NCBI GenBank assembly: GCA_017465565.1
Contig: JAFTWA010000034.1
Location: 1 to 64,000, forward strand
Source: Tyzzerella sp.
GTDB lineage: Bacteria > Bacillota > Clostridia > Lachnospirales > Lachnospiraceae
DNA: 64,000 nucleotides
Direction of reading: 5' to 3'
The notes under the pieces: generated by a model
What the model was told of the DNA's origin: nothing
Database searches by the model: none
Seen by the model: only the letters and a program-made list of their open reading frames with translations
Shown: one piece after another, positions 7,636 through 17,692 of the stretch
How the letters are laid out: the number at the start of each line of letters is the position of its first letter
Position numbering within the stretch: position 1 is the stretch's first letter
Position numbers and translations under genes: made by a program

Positions 7636-7670
7636 AGCGTTGGAATCGAAAGATTTCAACGCTTTTTTTT
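7636..7670 (+). terminator. Displaced original terminator of tRNA-Lys
   Basis: Perfect 11-12 bp arms AGCGTTGGAATC and GATTTCAACGCT with loop GAAA are followed by eight T, immediately after attR. Before integration this would have ended the tRNA transcript. Confidence 0.85.
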
Positions 7671-7757
7671 GTAACTAAAACCTAATTGATTTCTTGACTT
7701 TTACATATGATATATTAATAATAAAATTATAGAACAAAGTGGGGAGTGAATTAGCCT

Positions 7758-8945
7758 ATGAAGAAATATAAAAGAATTTTTACAATCGTCCTAGATTCTC
7801 TTGGAGTTGGTGAAATGCCAGACTCGCACGAATACGGTGATACAGGAGCTAATACGTTAGGACATATTGCGGAACATACGAAAGATTTTAAAATTCCTAA
7901 TTTACAAAAGCTTGGAATTGCAAACTTATGTGACCTGAAAAATGTTGCACCAGTAGATAGTCCACTTGGGAAGTATGCGAAACTTAAGGAAGTGAGCATA
8001 GGCAAGGATACCATGACAGGACATTGGGAGATGATGGGTATTTACACCGATAAACCTTTCAAGACATTTACAGAAAACGGTTTTCCGGAGGAACTTATTG
8101 CTGAGCTATCCAAAAGAACTGGGCGTACGATTATTGGAAATAAGAGTGCCAGCGGAACCGAGATTTTGGAAGAACTAGGAGAGAAAGAGATTAACAAAGG
8201 TCACTTGATTGTATATACCTCAGCCGATTCGGTACTTCAGATTTGCGGAAATGAAGAAACCATGGGGCTTGAGACTCTCTATCATTATTGTGAGATTGCA
8301 AGAGAGCTGACGATGAAGGATGAGTGGAAGGTTGGCCGCGTTATTGCAAGACCATATGTAGGTAAAAAGAAGGGCGAGTTTAAGCGTACGCCAAACCGTC
8401 ACGATTATGCAGTGAAGCCGAGTGGTGATACAGTTTTAAATGCACTTCAGGATGCGGGTTATGATGTGATTTCGATTGGCAAGATTTATGATATATTTGC
8501 AGGTGAGGGTTTGACAGAGTCGAACAAATCAAAGTCTTCTGTTCATGGTATGGAGCAGACGATTGAAAAGGCGAAGGAAGATTTTACAGGGCTTTGTTTT
8601 ACGAATCTGGTTGATTTTGACGCGCTCTGGGGCCACAGAAGAGACGTGGCAGGCTATGCAGAGGAAATCGAAAAGTTTGATGTGAATCTGGGTGAGCTTA
8701 TGGCGCACATAAAAGAAGATGATTTGTTGATTCTGACAGCAGACCATGGGAATGACCCGGTGCATCACGGAACTGACCATACAAGAGAAAAGGTTCCATT
8801 TATTGCATGGTCACCATCCATGAATGAAGGCGGCGCGTTAGACGAACAAGAAACCTTTGCGGTTGTTGGCGCAACGATTGCGGAGAATTTCGGAGTGGAA
8901 ATGCCAGAGGGATGCATCGGAACGTCGCTATTAGAAGAACTTTAG
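7758..8945 (+). CDS. deoB: Phosphopentomutase
   Basis: DeoB interconverts (deoxy)ribose 1-phosphate and 5-phosphate in nucleoside salvage and breakdown. The 395-residue length is standard. Alkaline-phosphatase-superfamily motifs are visible: the N-terminal metal site [12 protein letters not shown], the phosphorylated threonine region [12 protein letters not shown] near residue 80, [10 protein letters not shown], and the late metal site [19 protein letters not shown]. It is followed 13 bp later by deoC, which consumes its product. GTGGGGAGTG serves as ribosome site. It is the first chromosomal gene after the integrated element. Confidence 0.97.
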   Translation: MKKYKRIFTIVLDSLGVGEMPDSHEYGDTGANTLGHIAEHTKDFKIPNLQKLGIANLCDLKNVAPVDSPLGKYAKLKEVSIGKDTMTGHWEMMGIYTDKPFKTFTENGFPEELIAELSKRTGRTIIGNKSASGTEILEELGEKEINKGHLIVYTSADSVLQICGNEETMGLETLYHYCEIARELTMKDEWKVGRVIARPYVGKKKGEFKRTPNRHDYAVKPSGDTVLNALQDAGYDVISIGKIYDIFAGEGLTESNKSKSSVHGMEQTIEKAKEDFTGLCFTNLVDFDALWGHRRDVAGYAEEIEKFDVNLGELMAHIKEDDLLILTADHGNDPVHHGTDHTREKVPFIAWSPSMNEGGALDEQETFAVVGATIAENFGVEMPEGCIGTSLLEEL

Positions 8946-8958
8946 GAGGAAGTATAGA

Positions 8959-9627
8959 ATGAACAAACAGGAGATTTTGAGCAAAGTTGACCATACACTT
9001 TTGAAACAGACAGCTACATGGGAGCAAATCAAGGTGATTTGTGATGAGGGTGTTGAGAATCAGACGGCTTCTGTGTGTATACCGCCTTGCTATGTGAAGC
9101 GTGCGAAGGAATACGTGCAGGGGAAGGCTGCGGTTTGTACGGTTATCGGCTTTCCAAATGGAAATATGACGACTGCATCCAAAGTGTTTGAGACAGAAGA
9201 TGCGGTGAAAAATGGTGCAGATGAAATTGATATGGTAATCAACGTTGGAGATGTAAAAGCTGGGGATTATGACAAGGTGCTTGTGGAAATCAAAGCAATA
9301 AAAGAAGCATGCTGTGGAAAACTTCTGAAAGTTATTATCGAAACCTGCCTTCTGACAGAGGAAGAAAAAATCAAGATGTGTGAAGTGGTAAGTGAATCGG
9401 GAGCAGATTATATTAAGACTTCAACGGGATTTTCTACAGGAGGGGCAACATTTGCAGATGTAAAGCTTATGAGAGAGCATGTTGCAAGTCATGTTAAGGT
9501 GAAAGCGGCTGGTGGAATCAGCTCGGTAGCGGATGCAGAAGAATTTATTGCCCTTGGAGCAGAGCGTCTCGGTACCAGCAGATTGATTCCGCTACTCAAG
9601 AATGTTGATTGTGGAAGTGGATATTAA
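8959..9627 (+). CDS. deoC: Deoxyribose-phosphate aldolase
   Basis: DeoC splits 2-deoxyribose 5-phosphate into glyceraldehyde 3-phosphate and acetaldehyde through a Schiff base. The 222-residue TIM-barrel length is normal for Firmicutes. Visible motifs are [40 protein letters not shown] and VKVKAAGGI, the last holding the Schiff-base lysine. A GGAGGA site precedes the ATG. It forms a two-gene operon with deoB. Confidence 0.97.
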   Translation: MNKQEILSKVDHTLLKQTATWEQIKVICDEGVENQTASVCIPPCYVKRAKEYVQGKAAVCTVIGFPNGNMTTASKVFETEDAVKNGADEIDMVINVGDVKAGDYDKVLVEIKAIKEACCGKLLKVIIETCLLTEEEKIKMCEVVSESGADYIKTSTGFSTGGATFADVKLMREHVASHVKVKAAGGISSVADAEEFIALGAERLGTSRLIPLLKNVDCGSGY

Positions 9628-9681
9628 AATATAAAGGTTTCATTAAGTTTTCTAAAAATCACACAAAAATCACAAGTAGTA

Positions 9682-9690
9682 TGCTATAAT
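9682..9690 (+). promoter_or_regulatory. Extended -10 promoter of the DUF5685-like gene
   Basis: TGCTATAAT (TGn plus a consensus TATAAT) lies about 33 bases before the ATG at 9723. No good -35 is present, as is usual for extended -10 promoters. Confidence 0.6.
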
Positions 9691-9722
9691 GAGCGCAATT
9701 CGGTGTGGAAAGGAAGCAGAAC

Positions 9723-10559
9723 ATGTTTGGTTATGTATTGGCTCATAAGCCAGAACTGAAGATGAGAGAATTTTATAAATACAAGGCATACTACTGTGGG
9801 CTGTGTAAGGTTTTGAGAGAAAAATATGGTTTTCTGGGGCAGATTACACTTACCTATGACATGACATTTCTTGTAATCCTACTGACTTCCCTTTACGAGA
9901 GTGAGACGAAGCGGGAAGAACACCGATGCGTGGTGCATCCTGTGAAAAAGCAGAAGATGCTGTATAATGAGATTACCGAATATGCGGCAGATATGAATAT
10001 TATTTTGACATATTATAAGCTTTTGGATGACTGGAAGGATGAGAAGAGTAAGTTGAGTCTCACAGGACTTCATGCGCTTCGAAAGACCTTTTTAGAATTA
10101 AAAGAGAAGTATCCTGAAAAATGCGAAGTGATCCGTAAGTGCCTTGTTCTTCTGCAGAAATGTGAGGAGCGCGGGGAAGAAAGTGTTGATGTGACCTCCC
10201 GCTATTTTGGAAAATTAATGGCAGAGCTGTTTGTTTACAAGCAGGATATGTGGGAGAAGCCGCTACGCAGAATGGGATTTTATCTTGGAAAATTTATTTA
10301 TATCATGGATGCCTATGACGACGTGGACGAAGATATTAAGCAGGATAATTACAATGCATTGATTCCAATGTATATCGAGGAAAATTTCGATGAAAAATGC
10401 AGGGAGATGATGAATTATGTCCTTGCAGAATGTACGCGTGAATTCGAAAAATTGCCATGTGTGGAGGATGCGGAGATTTTAAGAAACATTCTTTACGCTG
10501 GTGTCTGGGATAAATACGATAAGAAACAGTTAGAGAAAAATAATGAAAAGGAAGAGTGA
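9723..10559 (+). CDS. DUF5685-type protein of unknown function
   Basis: The frame is open from GTG 9705, but ATG 9723 has AAAGGAAG six bases upstream and begins [17 protein letters not shown], the characteristic start of this family; it is chosen (278 residues). A YYCGLC motif lies at 24-29. The rest is mostly helical and acidic, with DAYDDVDED-like aspartate clusters around residues 195-205 that recall metal-binding helical bundles. There is no signal peptide. The next gene, encoding a J-domain protein, overlaps its stop region, and this pairing suggests a shared task. Family recognition is from memory of the N terminus; function is not known. Confidence 0.8.
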   Translation: MFGYVLAHKPELKMREFYKYKAYYCGLCKVLREKYGFLGQITLTYDMTFLVILLTSLYESETKREEHRCVVHPVKKQKMLYNEITEYAADMNIILTYYKLLDDWKDEKSKLSLTGLHALRKTFLELKEKYPEKCEVIRKCLVLLQKCEERGEESVDVTSRYFGKLMAELFVYKQDMWEKPLRRMGFYLGKFIYIMDAYDDVDEDIKQDNYNALIPMYIEENFDEKCREMMNYVLAECTREFEKLPCVEDAEILRNILYAGVWDKYDKKQLEKNNEKEE

Positions 10560-10561
10560 TT

Positions 10562-11191
10562 ATGGCAAGAAATCCATATGAGGTGTTAGGGGTACCTCAG
10601 AATGCGAGTAATGATGAAATCAAGAAAGCATATAGACAATTAAGTAAAAAATACCATCCAGATTCTTATGTGAATAATCCGCTCGCAGATTTGGCAGAAG
10701 AAAAGTTTAAGGAAGTTCAGGCGGCTTATGATGAGATTATGAAGCAGCGCCAGAACGGAGGTTATTCTGGCGGCTACTCATATTCTGGTGGAGGCCAGCA
10801 AAGTTATAGCTCTGGAAGCAGCCAGGAGACGGCAGAGCTTCAGGCAGCGCGCAATTATATTAATGCGAGAAGATTCCGGGAGGCTTTAAATGTCCTTGCG
10901 AACATTGGAAACCGCAGTGCCATGTGGTATTACTACAGTGCGATTGCCAATATGGGAATTGGAAATAATCTTGTTGCGGTAGACCATGCAAAGCAGGCGG
11001 CTGCGATGGAACCGAATAATATGGAATATGTGAACTTTGCTAATCAGATGCAGTTCAGAGGACAGCATTATCAGAATACAGGTTACGGCTATGGACGTCA
11101 GTCTTATGGAACAGGTAATCTTTGTTGTGATTTGTGGTGCCTTGATACGATGTGTGAATGTATGGGAGGCGATTTGTGCGCATGCATGTAA
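10562..11191 (+). CDS. J-domain (DnaJ-like) protein with Cys-rich tail
   Basis: The product has about 209 residues. The N-terminal J domain (residues 3-65) has the HPD motif at 32-34 (KKYHPDSY), which stimulates DnaK ATPase. A Gly/Ser/Tyr-rich linker and a TPR-like helical segment (about 95-155) follow. The C terminus carries seven cysteines in about 22 residues ([19 protein letters not shown]...). Zinc fingers of true DnaJ are absent, so it is a class C co-chaperone. It follows the DUF5685 gene with 2 bp between stop and ATG. A metal-binding or membrane-anchoring role for the tail is speculation. Confidence 0.9.
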   Translation: MARNPYEVLGVPQNASNDEIKKAYRQLSKKYHPDSYVNNPLADLAEEKFKEVQAAYDEIMKQRQNGGYSGGYSYSGGGQQSYSSGSSQETAELQAARNYINARRFREALNVLANIGNRSAMWYYYSAIANMGIGNNLVAVDHAKQAAAMEPNNMEYVNFANQMQFRGQHYQNTGYGYGRQSYGTGNLCCDLWCLDTMCECMGGDLCACM

Positions 11192-11712
11192 GTGCAAAAA
11201 AAATAGCAGTGGCAGGACTTCTCGCTGCGTTTACTGTTGTCATGTTGATACTTAGTTCCACAATTGAAACGAGCAGCTTGTTTTTTATTGCAGCCGCATC
11301 GTTCTGTGTTGGAATTGCAATCCGCGAATGGGGTGTGGGCTTTGGTTTTGGCTTTTTAGCTGCCAGTGTAGTTTTGAACTTCTTGCTGGCACCGAACAAA
11401 TTATATTGCATCACATTTGCAGGAATGGGAATCTATTTGGTTCTCTCAGAATGGCTCTGGGAAAAGATTGCATCGATGGAAGCAATGAATGGCCGGGTCA
11501 TGAAGCTTTGGATTGGAAAGTATGTGATTTTCAATCTAATATATATTCCAGTACTATGCTTCATACCATCTTTGATATTTACGAAAGAGGTTACAGGAGT
11601 GCTTGCAGTTGTATTCTGGGGAGCCGGACAGATTGCGCTCTGGGTATATGACAAGGCATACCTGTATTTCCAGGGATGTATCTGGGGGAAGTTAAGAGGA
11701 AAATTATTATAA
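11182..11712 (+). CDS. Integral membrane protein of unknown function
   Basis: ATG 11182 is used because GGAGGCG lies ten bases upstream; it overlaps the J-domain gene by 10 bp. The 176-residue product has about five hydrophobic segments (residues 8-27, 30-50, 55-75, 100-125 and 130-155). It resembles small substrate-specific components or DUF-type membrane proteins, but no signature residue was recognised. The overlap places it in the same operon as the DUF5685 and J-domain genes. A terminator follows at once. Confidence 0.8.
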   Translation: MHVSAKKIAVAGLLAAFTVVMLILSSTIETSSLFFIAAASFCVGIAIREWGVGFGFGFLAASVVLNFLLAPNKLYCITFAGMGIYLVLSEWLWEKIASMEAMNGRVMKLWIGKYVIFNLIYIPVLCFIPSLIFTKEVTGVLAVVFWGAGQIALWVYDKAYLYFQGCIWGKLRGKLL

Positions 11713-11740
11713 TAAGGAAGACACACTTCCTTATTTTTCT
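11711..11740 (+). terminator. Rho-independent terminator
   Basis: Perfect 10-bp arms AATAAGGAAG and CTTCCTTATT with loop ACACA and a T-rich tail. The left arm includes the last bases of the membrane protein gene's stop codon. Confidence 0.88.
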
Positions 11741-11830
11741 ATCTAAAAAGAAACTTTTAAATTTCTATAGCAAATAAATAGTAACATATGATATGATGTT
11801 AGTAGCATTACAAAAAGGAAATGGACAGTT

Positions 11831-12445
11831 ATGATTAGAACATGGTTGGGAGACGTTACATCGCTATTAGAAGAAGAACAGTACCGGGCATATTATCATA
11901 CTGTTCCTGCCTATCGGAAGGAGAAAGCGGATAAGCTTCGTTTTCAGAAAGACCGGGCGCTAAGCATTGGAGCATGGGTACTCTTTGAAAGGATGCGGAA
12001 GGCATATAATTTGAGTTCAGAGGTGTCTTTCAATCTGTCGCATTCAGGTACATTTGTGCTTTGCTCTGTGGAGGACAGTGGCGATTGTTCGGTGAAGGTA
12101 GGCTGTGACTTAGAACAAGTGAAACGAGAAGAAAGACTGGATGTGGCCAGAAGGTTTTTCTGCGGGGAAGAATATAAATCTATTTTAGAAAATAAGGTAA
12201 GCTTTTATCGCTGCTGGGTTTTGAAAGAAAGCTTTATGAAAGCAACCAGACTGGGAATGAAGCTTGGCATGAATGAGTTTGAAATTGGATTCGGGACAGG
12301 CGTGCCAGTGCTTAAAAGCAAACCAGAGAAAATAGAAGGGCAATTTTATTTTAAGGAATATGAATGGGGAGAATTGCCTTACAGAATCGCAGTGTGCGCA
12401 AGCAGAGATGATTTTGCAGAGGCACTGCAAGTGATAAAGTTATAA
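11831..12445 (+). CDS. Sfp-type 4'-phosphopantetheinyl transferase
   Basis: The enzyme transfers the phosphopantetheine arm of CoA to carrier proteins. The 204-residue, two-lobed length fits the Sfp/Gsp type, not the short AcpS type. Signature residues are visible: FNLSHSGTFVLC, the Mg-binding GCDLEQVK, and WVLKESFMKATRLGMKLG, which matches the W..KES..K..G.G family pattern. No polyketide, peptide synthetase or acyl-carrier gene is nearby, so its substrate may be encoded elsewhere. AAAAGGAAATGG provides a modest ribosome site. Confidence 0.9.
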   Translation: MIRTWLGDVTSLLEEEQYRAYYHTVPAYRKEKADKLRFQKDRALSIGAWVLFERMRKAYNLSSEVSFNLSHSGTFVLCSVEDSGDCSVKVGCDLEQVKREERLDVARRFFCGEEYKSILENKVSFYRCWVLKESFMKATRLGMKLGMNEFEIGFGTGVPVLKSKPEKIEGQFYFKEYEWGELPYRIAVCASRDDFAEALQVIKL

Positions 12446-12466
12446 AGATACAAGGGGAAAGAAGTC

Positions 12467-13294
12467 ATGGAAAGCAGACAGAGATGGGAACAGATTAGGC
12501 GTAATGAACATAGAAGAAAAAAAGCAAAGCAAAGGCTCTTGATTGCCAGTGCGTTCGTTCTGGTAGTAGGGATTATTTTTGGCAGCATTTTGGGAGGTGC
12601 TATTGGCAAAGGTCCTCTAAAAAAAGAGGTGAAGGCTCTTACGGAAAAGCTGCAAGAGGCGGAAAAGGCGGCAGTGGAGACAGCCAAGCAGAGTGAGAAG
12701 CATGAAAATTTAGAAGATGCAGAGCTTCCGTGGAATCTTGTGCTTGTAAATAAATGGAATGAAATGGAAGAGGGGTACGTCCCAGAACTGACGGAAGTGG
12801 CAGAGGGATATGAGGTGGATTCCCGCATTGCAGATGCGGTAAAGGAAATGCTTTCAGACGCTAAGGAAGCCGGATTAAATCCAATTATTTGCTCAGCGTA
12901 CCGTTCTTTAGATAAGCAGGAAGAACTTTTCGATGATAATATGAAAGAAAAAGTCCGCAACGGTATGGGATATTATGATGCGTATATGGAAGCTTCAACG
13001 ATGGTAGCAGTTCCTGGAACAAGTGAGCACGCTTTGGGTCTTGCAGTTGATATCGTTTCTATCGACAACCAGATGCTGGATGAGAGTCAGGAGGAAACTG
13101 CAGAAGCAAAATGGCTTATTGAAAATTGTCATAAATATGGATTTATCCTGCGATATCCAAATGGTACAACAGACATTACAGGTATTATCTATGAGCCTTG
13201 GCATTATCGTTATGTGGGTGTTGAAATTGCTACAGAGATAACAGAACTTGGTGTTACGTTTGAAGAATATTTGGAAGAGCATTATGAACCATAA
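12467..13294 (+). CDS. D-alanyl-D-alanine carboxypeptidase, M15B/VanY family
   Basis: The 275-residue protein has a basic N terminus followed by one membrane segment (about residues 25-48), so it is a membrane-anchored extracellular enzyme. A coiled-coil stretch (50-80) comes next, then the zinc peptidase domain. Metal and catalytic motifs are CSAYRSLDKQEELF, GTSEHALGLAVDI (His and Asp ligands) and EPWHYRYVG (third His). It trims terminal D-Ala from peptidoglycan stems. No vancomycin-resistance genes are present, so a housekeeping wall role is likely. Confidence 0.93.
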   Translation: MESRQRWEQIRRNEHRRKKAKQRLLIASAFVLVVGIIFGSILGGAIGKGPLKKEVKALTEKLQEAEKAAVETAKQSEKHENLEDAELPWNLVLVNKWNEMEEGYVPELTEVAEGYEVDSRIADAVKEMLSDAKEAGLNPIICSAYRSLDKQEELFDDNMKEKVRNGMGYYDAYMEASTMVAVPGTSEHALGLAVDIVSIDNQMLDESQEETAEAKWLIENCHKYGFILRYPNGTTDITGIIYEPWHYRYVGVEIATEITELGVTFEEYLEEHYEP

Positions 13295-13312
13295 GGGAGG
13301 AACCGGTGTATG

Positions 13313-14023
13313 ATGAATTTGACATTTGGAGAACAAGTGAAAATTATTTTGAGTCGTAAGGGGATGACAATCAAAGAATTGGCTGAGCAGATGGAAAAGT
13401 ATACTGGAAAAAGTATGTCCAGACAGAATATGACTCAGCGTCTGCACCGGGATAATTTCCAGGAGCAGGACATGCGTCTCATTGCGAAGATTCTTGGATG
13501 TCAATTTCAATTGAGTATCATGGAAGAGACAGAAATGAACGTTCTCGAAAATTCAACTGATCAAAAGGAAATACAAGTGGCACCAGTGCAAGAAGAACTT
13601 CATTCACACGAACGTGAAATTACAGTAGAAGAGCTTGTAGCTATGACTGAAGAAGTAGAGGAAACGGTAGAGGAAGAAAAGGTGATTCCGGATATGGCTT
13701 CTGTACGGCGAAGGGACGAAGAAAGAGAAATGCTTCGCAAGGGAATTAAAGGTTTCTTTAAAAAGAGTGGTCCTTCTTCAGAAAATGGAGAGAAGCAGGA
13801 AGCAGAGACAGTGGAAATTGTCGGTGACATTAATCCGTATACAGGAAAAGAATATCAGAGCAATAGTGTACGTATGCATCCAAAACGCATTGGATATGTA
13901 CAGGTATACGATCAGGAACAACACAAATGGACAGACATGACAGAGTGGGCATTCCTTGGATATCAGGAGCGTAAGAAACATCTTCTTGGAAAAGACTATG
14001 TGCCGCCGATTTATTTAGATTAA
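13313..14023 (+). CDS. HTH (XRE-like) domain protein
   Basis: The product is about 236 residues. The first 65 form a Cro/CI-type HTH (TFGEQVKIILSRKGMTIKEL, then MTQRLHRDNFQEQDMRLIAK). The middle is acidic and coiled. The C-terminal part carries KEYQSNSVRMHPKRIGYVQV and a WTDMTEWAFLGYQERKKH stretch of no known function. It lies directly before dgt and may be co-transcribed with it. ATG 13313 follows GGAGGAACC; an ATG three bases upstream is also possible. Confidence 0.82.
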   Translation: MNLTFGEQVKIILSRKGMTIKELAEQMEKYTGKSMSRQNMTQRLHRDNFQEQDMRLIAKILGCQFQLSIMEETEMNVLENSTDQKEIQVAPVQEELHSHEREITVEELVAMTEEVEETVEEEKVIPDMASVRRRDEEREMLRKGIKGFFKKSGPSSENGEKQEAETVEIVGDINPYTGKEYQSNSVRMHPKRIGYVQVYDQEQHKWTDMTEWAFLGYQERKKHLLGKDYVPPIYLD

Positions 14024-14041
14024 ATGGTTAAGGGAAATATT

Positions 14042-15451
14042 ATGAATTGGAATCAATTATTATCAACGAAGCGTAACCGCGAAGTGGCGGGAAGTGGACA
14101 GCCTTCTGCAGATTTACGCAGCGAATTTGAAAAAGATTATCATCGCATTATCGGAAGTGCATCTTTTCGAAGACTTCAGGATAAGACACAGGTATTTCCA
14201 TTAGATAAGAGTGACTTTATTCGGACAAGACTCACGCATTCCTTAGAAGTCTCTTCTTTTGGAAAATCATTAGGACAGAATATTGGAGAATATCTTCTTA
14301 CTTATAAAAAAGACCCTGAGTTTACATGGAAACGCAAAGAAGAGATTTGCAGCATCCTGCAATGTGCTGGGCTGATTCATGATATTGGAAATCCACCGTT
14401 TGGTCATTTTGGAGAATGTGCAATCAGGGAGTGGTTTAAGCGCAATATTCCGATAATGACATTTAAAGGTGAGACAGTAGAAAATATTTTGACAGAGCAG
14501 ATGAAGCAGGACTTCTATCATTTTGAAGGCAATGCACAGGCGCTTCGCCTCGTGACGAAACTTCACTATTTAGTGGATGAGCATGGAATGAATCTCACAT
14601 ATGCACTTCTAAATACAATTGTAAAATATCCAGTGACTTCAGTTGGAATTGATAAAAAAACTGGCAATATTAAAGATAAGAAAATGGGATATTATTATGC
14701 TGACCAGGAAATCTACGAAGCGATTGCAAAAGAGACTGGAGCAGAGGGGAAACGTCATCCACTTACTTTCATCTTAGAGGCGGCAGACGATATCGCGTAT
14801 AAGACAGCAGATATTGAGGATGCCTATGTGAAAGGCTTTATTTCCTTCCATCAGTTAAAGGAAGAACTTCGTGTGCTTGAAGAAAAAGAACCTAATAATG
14901 CATTTAAGCCGCTGGAAAAGCTGGAACGTAAATACCAGAGTGGATTGAAACGCGGAGTAAAGAATCCAGAAGAGTATGCCGTAAAGAATTGGATTATACA
15001 GGTGCAGGGATTCTTAATTAACTGCGCAACTTACGGGTTTACATCAAATTACGAGGCAATCATGGCGGGTACATACGGCAAAGACATTTTCCATGGAACC
15101 TATGGACAAGGATTGATGCATTTACTTGGAGATATGGCGTATCGTAGAGTGTTCATAACACCTGCTATTTATAAAATGGAAGTGGCAGAGTCTGTGATTC
15201 TGGATTTCTTGATGGATAAATTTGTGAAAGCAGTTCTCTACTATGATACAGATGTGGAACTGGACGAGATTGATAAACGGGTGATGACGTTTATTTCGGA
15301 GAATTACAAAAGTGCATATCATTATCATGCGGAAGGGAAGTCGGAGGAAGAAAAGTTGTACTTAAGACTTTTACTTGTGACGGATTACATCTGTGGCATG
15401 ACGGATAGTTATGCGAAGAGATTGTATCAAGAGATGAATGCGGTGGTGTAA
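14042..15451 (+). CDS. dgt: Deoxyguanosinetriphosphate triphosphohydrolase-like HD protein
   Basis: dGTPase-type enzymes release tripolyphosphate from dNTPs and help set nucleotide pools. ATG 14042 is chosen because AAGGGA lies just upstream and the typical start WNQLLS follows; the frame itself extends to 14024. The 469-residue length fits. HD-domain metal residues are visible: RLTHSLEVS, then GLIHDIGNPPFGHFGE, and a later LEAADDIAYKTADIEDA motif. A terminator follows. Confidence 0.93.
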   Translation: MNWNQLLSTKRNREVAGSGQPSADLRSEFEKDYHRIIGSASFRRLQDKTQVFPLDKSDFIRTRLTHSLEVSSFGKSLGQNIGEYLLTYKKDPEFTWKRKEEICSILQCAGLIHDIGNPPFGHFGECAIREWFKRNIPIMTFKGETVENILTEQMKQDFYHFEGNAQALRLVTKLHYLVDEHGMNLTYALLNTIVKYPVTSVGIDKKTGNIKDKKMGYYYADQEIYEAIAKETGAEGKRHPLTFILEAADDIAYKTADIEDAYVKGFISFHQLKEELRVLEEKEPNNAFKPLEKLERKYQSGLKRGVKNPEEYAVKNWIIQVQGFLINCATYGFTSNYEAIMAGTYGKDIFHGTYGQGLMHLLGDMAYRRVFITPAIYKMEVAESVILDFLMDKFVKAVLYYDTDVELDEIDKRVMTFISENYKSAYHYHAEGKSEEEKLYLRLLLVTDYICGMTDSYAKRLYQEMNAVV

Positions 15452-15478
15452 AATAACAAAATCTAATCAATAAAGTGG

Positions 15479-15514
15479 AGAGGTTTTGGGCTAGGTGTCT
15501 GAAACCTCTTTTTA
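15479..15514 (+). terminator. Terminator after dgt
   Basis: Arms AGAGGTTT and AAACCTCT around a 15-base loop, followed by a run of T. Confidence 0.82.
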
Positions 15515-15659
15515 TTTCTATTTTACTAATTTTGGGGAAATAGTATATTTTAAATCTGCTTTTTGGGGATTTATTGTAATGTATCTTTGATATAAACTAT
15601 AACTATAAAAAAAGAATAAGTAGTGCTAAAATATTATTCATAAAGAAAGGAATGATGTT

Positions 15660-16679
15660 ATGTTTACAACAAGAGAAAATAATACTGAAGCACCTGAACA
15701 AGAAGTTGTTCAAGAAACAATTAAAAAAACGAAGAAACCAAAAAGATTTAAAAAACCAGAATTGGGAAAGAACAAAAACATAATTCTGGGAGTAGTCCTC
15801 GGACTTTTTATTGTGGTTACAGCTTTCCAAACTACATATACCATTCAGGAAGACGAATACGCTGTGGTTCAGACATTTGGCTCTGTACAAGTGGTTGAAA
15901 CGCCAGGTTTCAAATTCAAAATTCCTTACATTCAGAAAGTGTACAAGGTAAGTAAGGCTTCAAAGCAGTTTGCGGTGGGCTATGATTTGGAAACAAACCA
16001 GTCGATTTATAAGGAATCCTTTATGATTACAAGTGATTATAACTTTGTAAATGTGGATTTCTATTTCGAATATCAGATTACAGACCCAGTGAAATATTTC
16101 TACGCTTCAGAAGAGCCTGAAGTGATTGTAAAGAATCTGGCCCAAAGCTATATTCGTGATACAGTAGGCAGCCATGGGGTCGATGAGGTTTTAACAACAG
16201 GAAAATATGAAATTCAGACAGAAATCAAGACAAAACTTCAAGAACGTTTAGAGCTTGAAGACATTGGTATCCAAGTGACAAATGCTGTTATTCAGGATGC
16301 GGAGGTTCCTACAACAGAAGTTGCACAGGCGTTTAAGAATGTAGAAGATGCAAAACAAGGAATGGAAACTGCAATTAACAATGCAAATGCAGATGCAAAT
16401 ACAAGAATTCCAGCAGCAAATGCAGAGGCTGATAAGATCATTAAGGATGCAAATGCACAGAAGGAAGCTTTGATTGCGGAAGCCCAAGGTCAGGTTGCAC
16501 GTTTTAATTCTTTGTATGCAGAATATGTGAAATTCCCGTTAATTACGAAAGAAAGAATGTTTTATGAGGCAATGGAAGAAGTACTTCCAGGTATGAACAT
16601 CTACATTACAGATGGCGCTACACAGACTTTGCTCCCGCTAGACTCTTTTAGTACAATTAATACGAACGGAGGAGAATAA
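15660..16679 (+). CDS. hflK: HflK-type SPFH membrane protein
   Basis: HflK and HflC form a membrane complex that modulates the FtsH protease. This 339-residue protein has a basic N-terminal tail, one transmembrane segment at about 41-58, and an SPFH/band-7 domain (QEDEYAVVQTFGSVQVVETP onward). It ends in a coiled-coil rich in Ala, Asn and Asp (about 235-290), with repeated NANADANT-like units. It is followed after 2 bp by hflC. The ATG follows AAAGGAATG. Confidence 0.92.
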   Translation: MFTTRENNTEAPEQEVVQETIKKTKKPKRFKKPELGKNKNIILGVVLGLFIVVTAFQTTYTIQEDEYAVVQTFGSVQVVETPGFKFKIPYIQKVYKVSKASKQFAVGYDLETNQSIYKESFMITSDYNFVNVDFYFEYQITDPVKYFYASEEPEVIVKNLAQSYIRDTVGSHGVDEVLTTGKYEIQTEIKTKLQERLELEDIGIQVTNAVIQDAEVPTTEVAQAFKNVEDAKQGMETAINNANADANTRIPAANAEADKIIKDANAQKEALIAEAQGQVARFNSLYAEYVKFPLITKERMFYEAMEEVLPGMNIYITDGATQTLLPLDSFSTINTNGGE

Positions 16680-16681
16680 TC

Positions 16682-17551
16682 ATGAAGAAGAAAATTGTTA
16701 TTATACCAGTTATAATTATCGCGATTGTTTTAGTGTTATCAGCAATTGTTGTTACAAAACCGGGTGAATATAAAGTAATCAAGCAGTTTGGTAAAATTGT
16801 TCGCGTAGAAGAAAATGATGGTTCTTCTTACGGTTTGAGTTTTAAAGTTCCATTTGTTCAATCAGAAACAACAATTAGCTCAAAAGTGACATTGAGTGAC
16901 TTGCCAGCAAGTGATGTTATGACTTCTGATAAGAAATCTATGATTTCTGACTGTTTCGTGCTTTGGAGAATTGAAGATCCTGTGAAATTTATTCAGAAGC
17001 TGAGTGGTTCGCAGCAAAATGCAGAATCTCGTATCAGTTCCAACGTATACAATGCGCTGAAGAACGTTATCAGTAGTTTGACTCAGGAGGAAGTTATCTC
17101 AGGCAGAGATGGAGAACTTGCAGAACAATTGACAAAGTCTTTGGGAACAAATCTTGAGACTTATGGTATCAAGGTAGAAAAAATAGAGACTAAAATGTTG
17201 GATTTACCTGATGAAAATAAAGAAGCTGTTTATAATCGTATGATTTCTGAAAGAAATAATATTGCTGCATCTTACACAGCACAGGGTGAACAGCAGGCAC
17301 AGGAAATCAAGAACGATACAAATGAAAAGGTGACAGTTCTTTTAGCTCAAGCGCAAAAGGAAGCGGATACGATTGTTGCAGCAGGCGAAGCTGAGTATAT
17401 GAAAATTTTAAGCGATGCTTACAATGATTCAAGCAAAGCAGATTTCTATAGTTTCGTAAGACAGCTGGATGCAGTGAAAGCAACATTGAAAGATGGAGAA
17501 AACACGATTGTGTTAGATAAAGATTCTCCAATTGCAGAGATTTTCTATTAG
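16682..17551 (+). CDS. hflC: HflC-type SPFH membrane protein
   Basis: Partner of the preceding hflK. It has 289 residues, with an N-terminal membrane segment (about 5-25), a band-7 domain (KPGEYKVIKQFGKIVRVEEN) and a C-terminal helix rich in Ala, Gln and Glu. GGAGAAT overlaps the end of hflK as ribosome site. The two genes form a closed two-gene operon, ended by a perfect hairpin. Confidence 0.93.
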   Translation: MKKKIVIIPVIIIAIVLVLSAIVVTKPGEYKVIKQFGKIVRVEENDGSSYGLSFKVPFVQSETTISSKVTLSDLPASDVMTSDKKSMISDCFVLWRIEDPVKFIQKLSGSQQNAESRISSNVYNALKNVISSLTQEEVISGRDGELAEQLTKSLGTNLETYGIKVEKIETKMLDLPDENKEAVYNRMISERNNIAASYTAQGEQQAQEIKNDTNEKVTVLLAQAQKEADTIVAAGEAEYMKILSDAYNDSSKADFYSFVRQLDAVKATLKDGENTIVLDKDSPIAEIFY

Positions 17552-17559
17552 AAATCGGG

Positions 17560-17587
17560 ATGGGGTACAAGTTGGCTTGTACCCCAT
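17560..17587 (+). terminator. Hairpin after hflC
   Basis: Perfect 12-bp arms ATGGGGTACAAG and CTTGTACCCCAT with loop TTGG, nine bases after the hflC stop. The T tract is poor, so it may be a Rho-assisted terminator or a 3' stabiliser. Confidence 0.65.
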
Positions 17588-17692
17588 TAATATGTGTATG
17601 TTTAGTATTCGGTTATGATTTTTTGTTCTTTTTCTTGACTTCTGAGAATAAAGTAAGGTATATGGACAAGAATTTGGTAAAGGAGAGTATAG

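Noticed and set aside
7694-7722. Promoter of deoB with TTGACT
   Set aside because: A fair -35 is present, but several weak AT-rich -10 candidates occur at spacings from 11 to 17, so no single promoter can be called.
13600-13830. Minus-strand Ser-rich 76-aa frame
   Set aside because: Antisense image of the Glu-rich middle of the HTH protein; no start signals.
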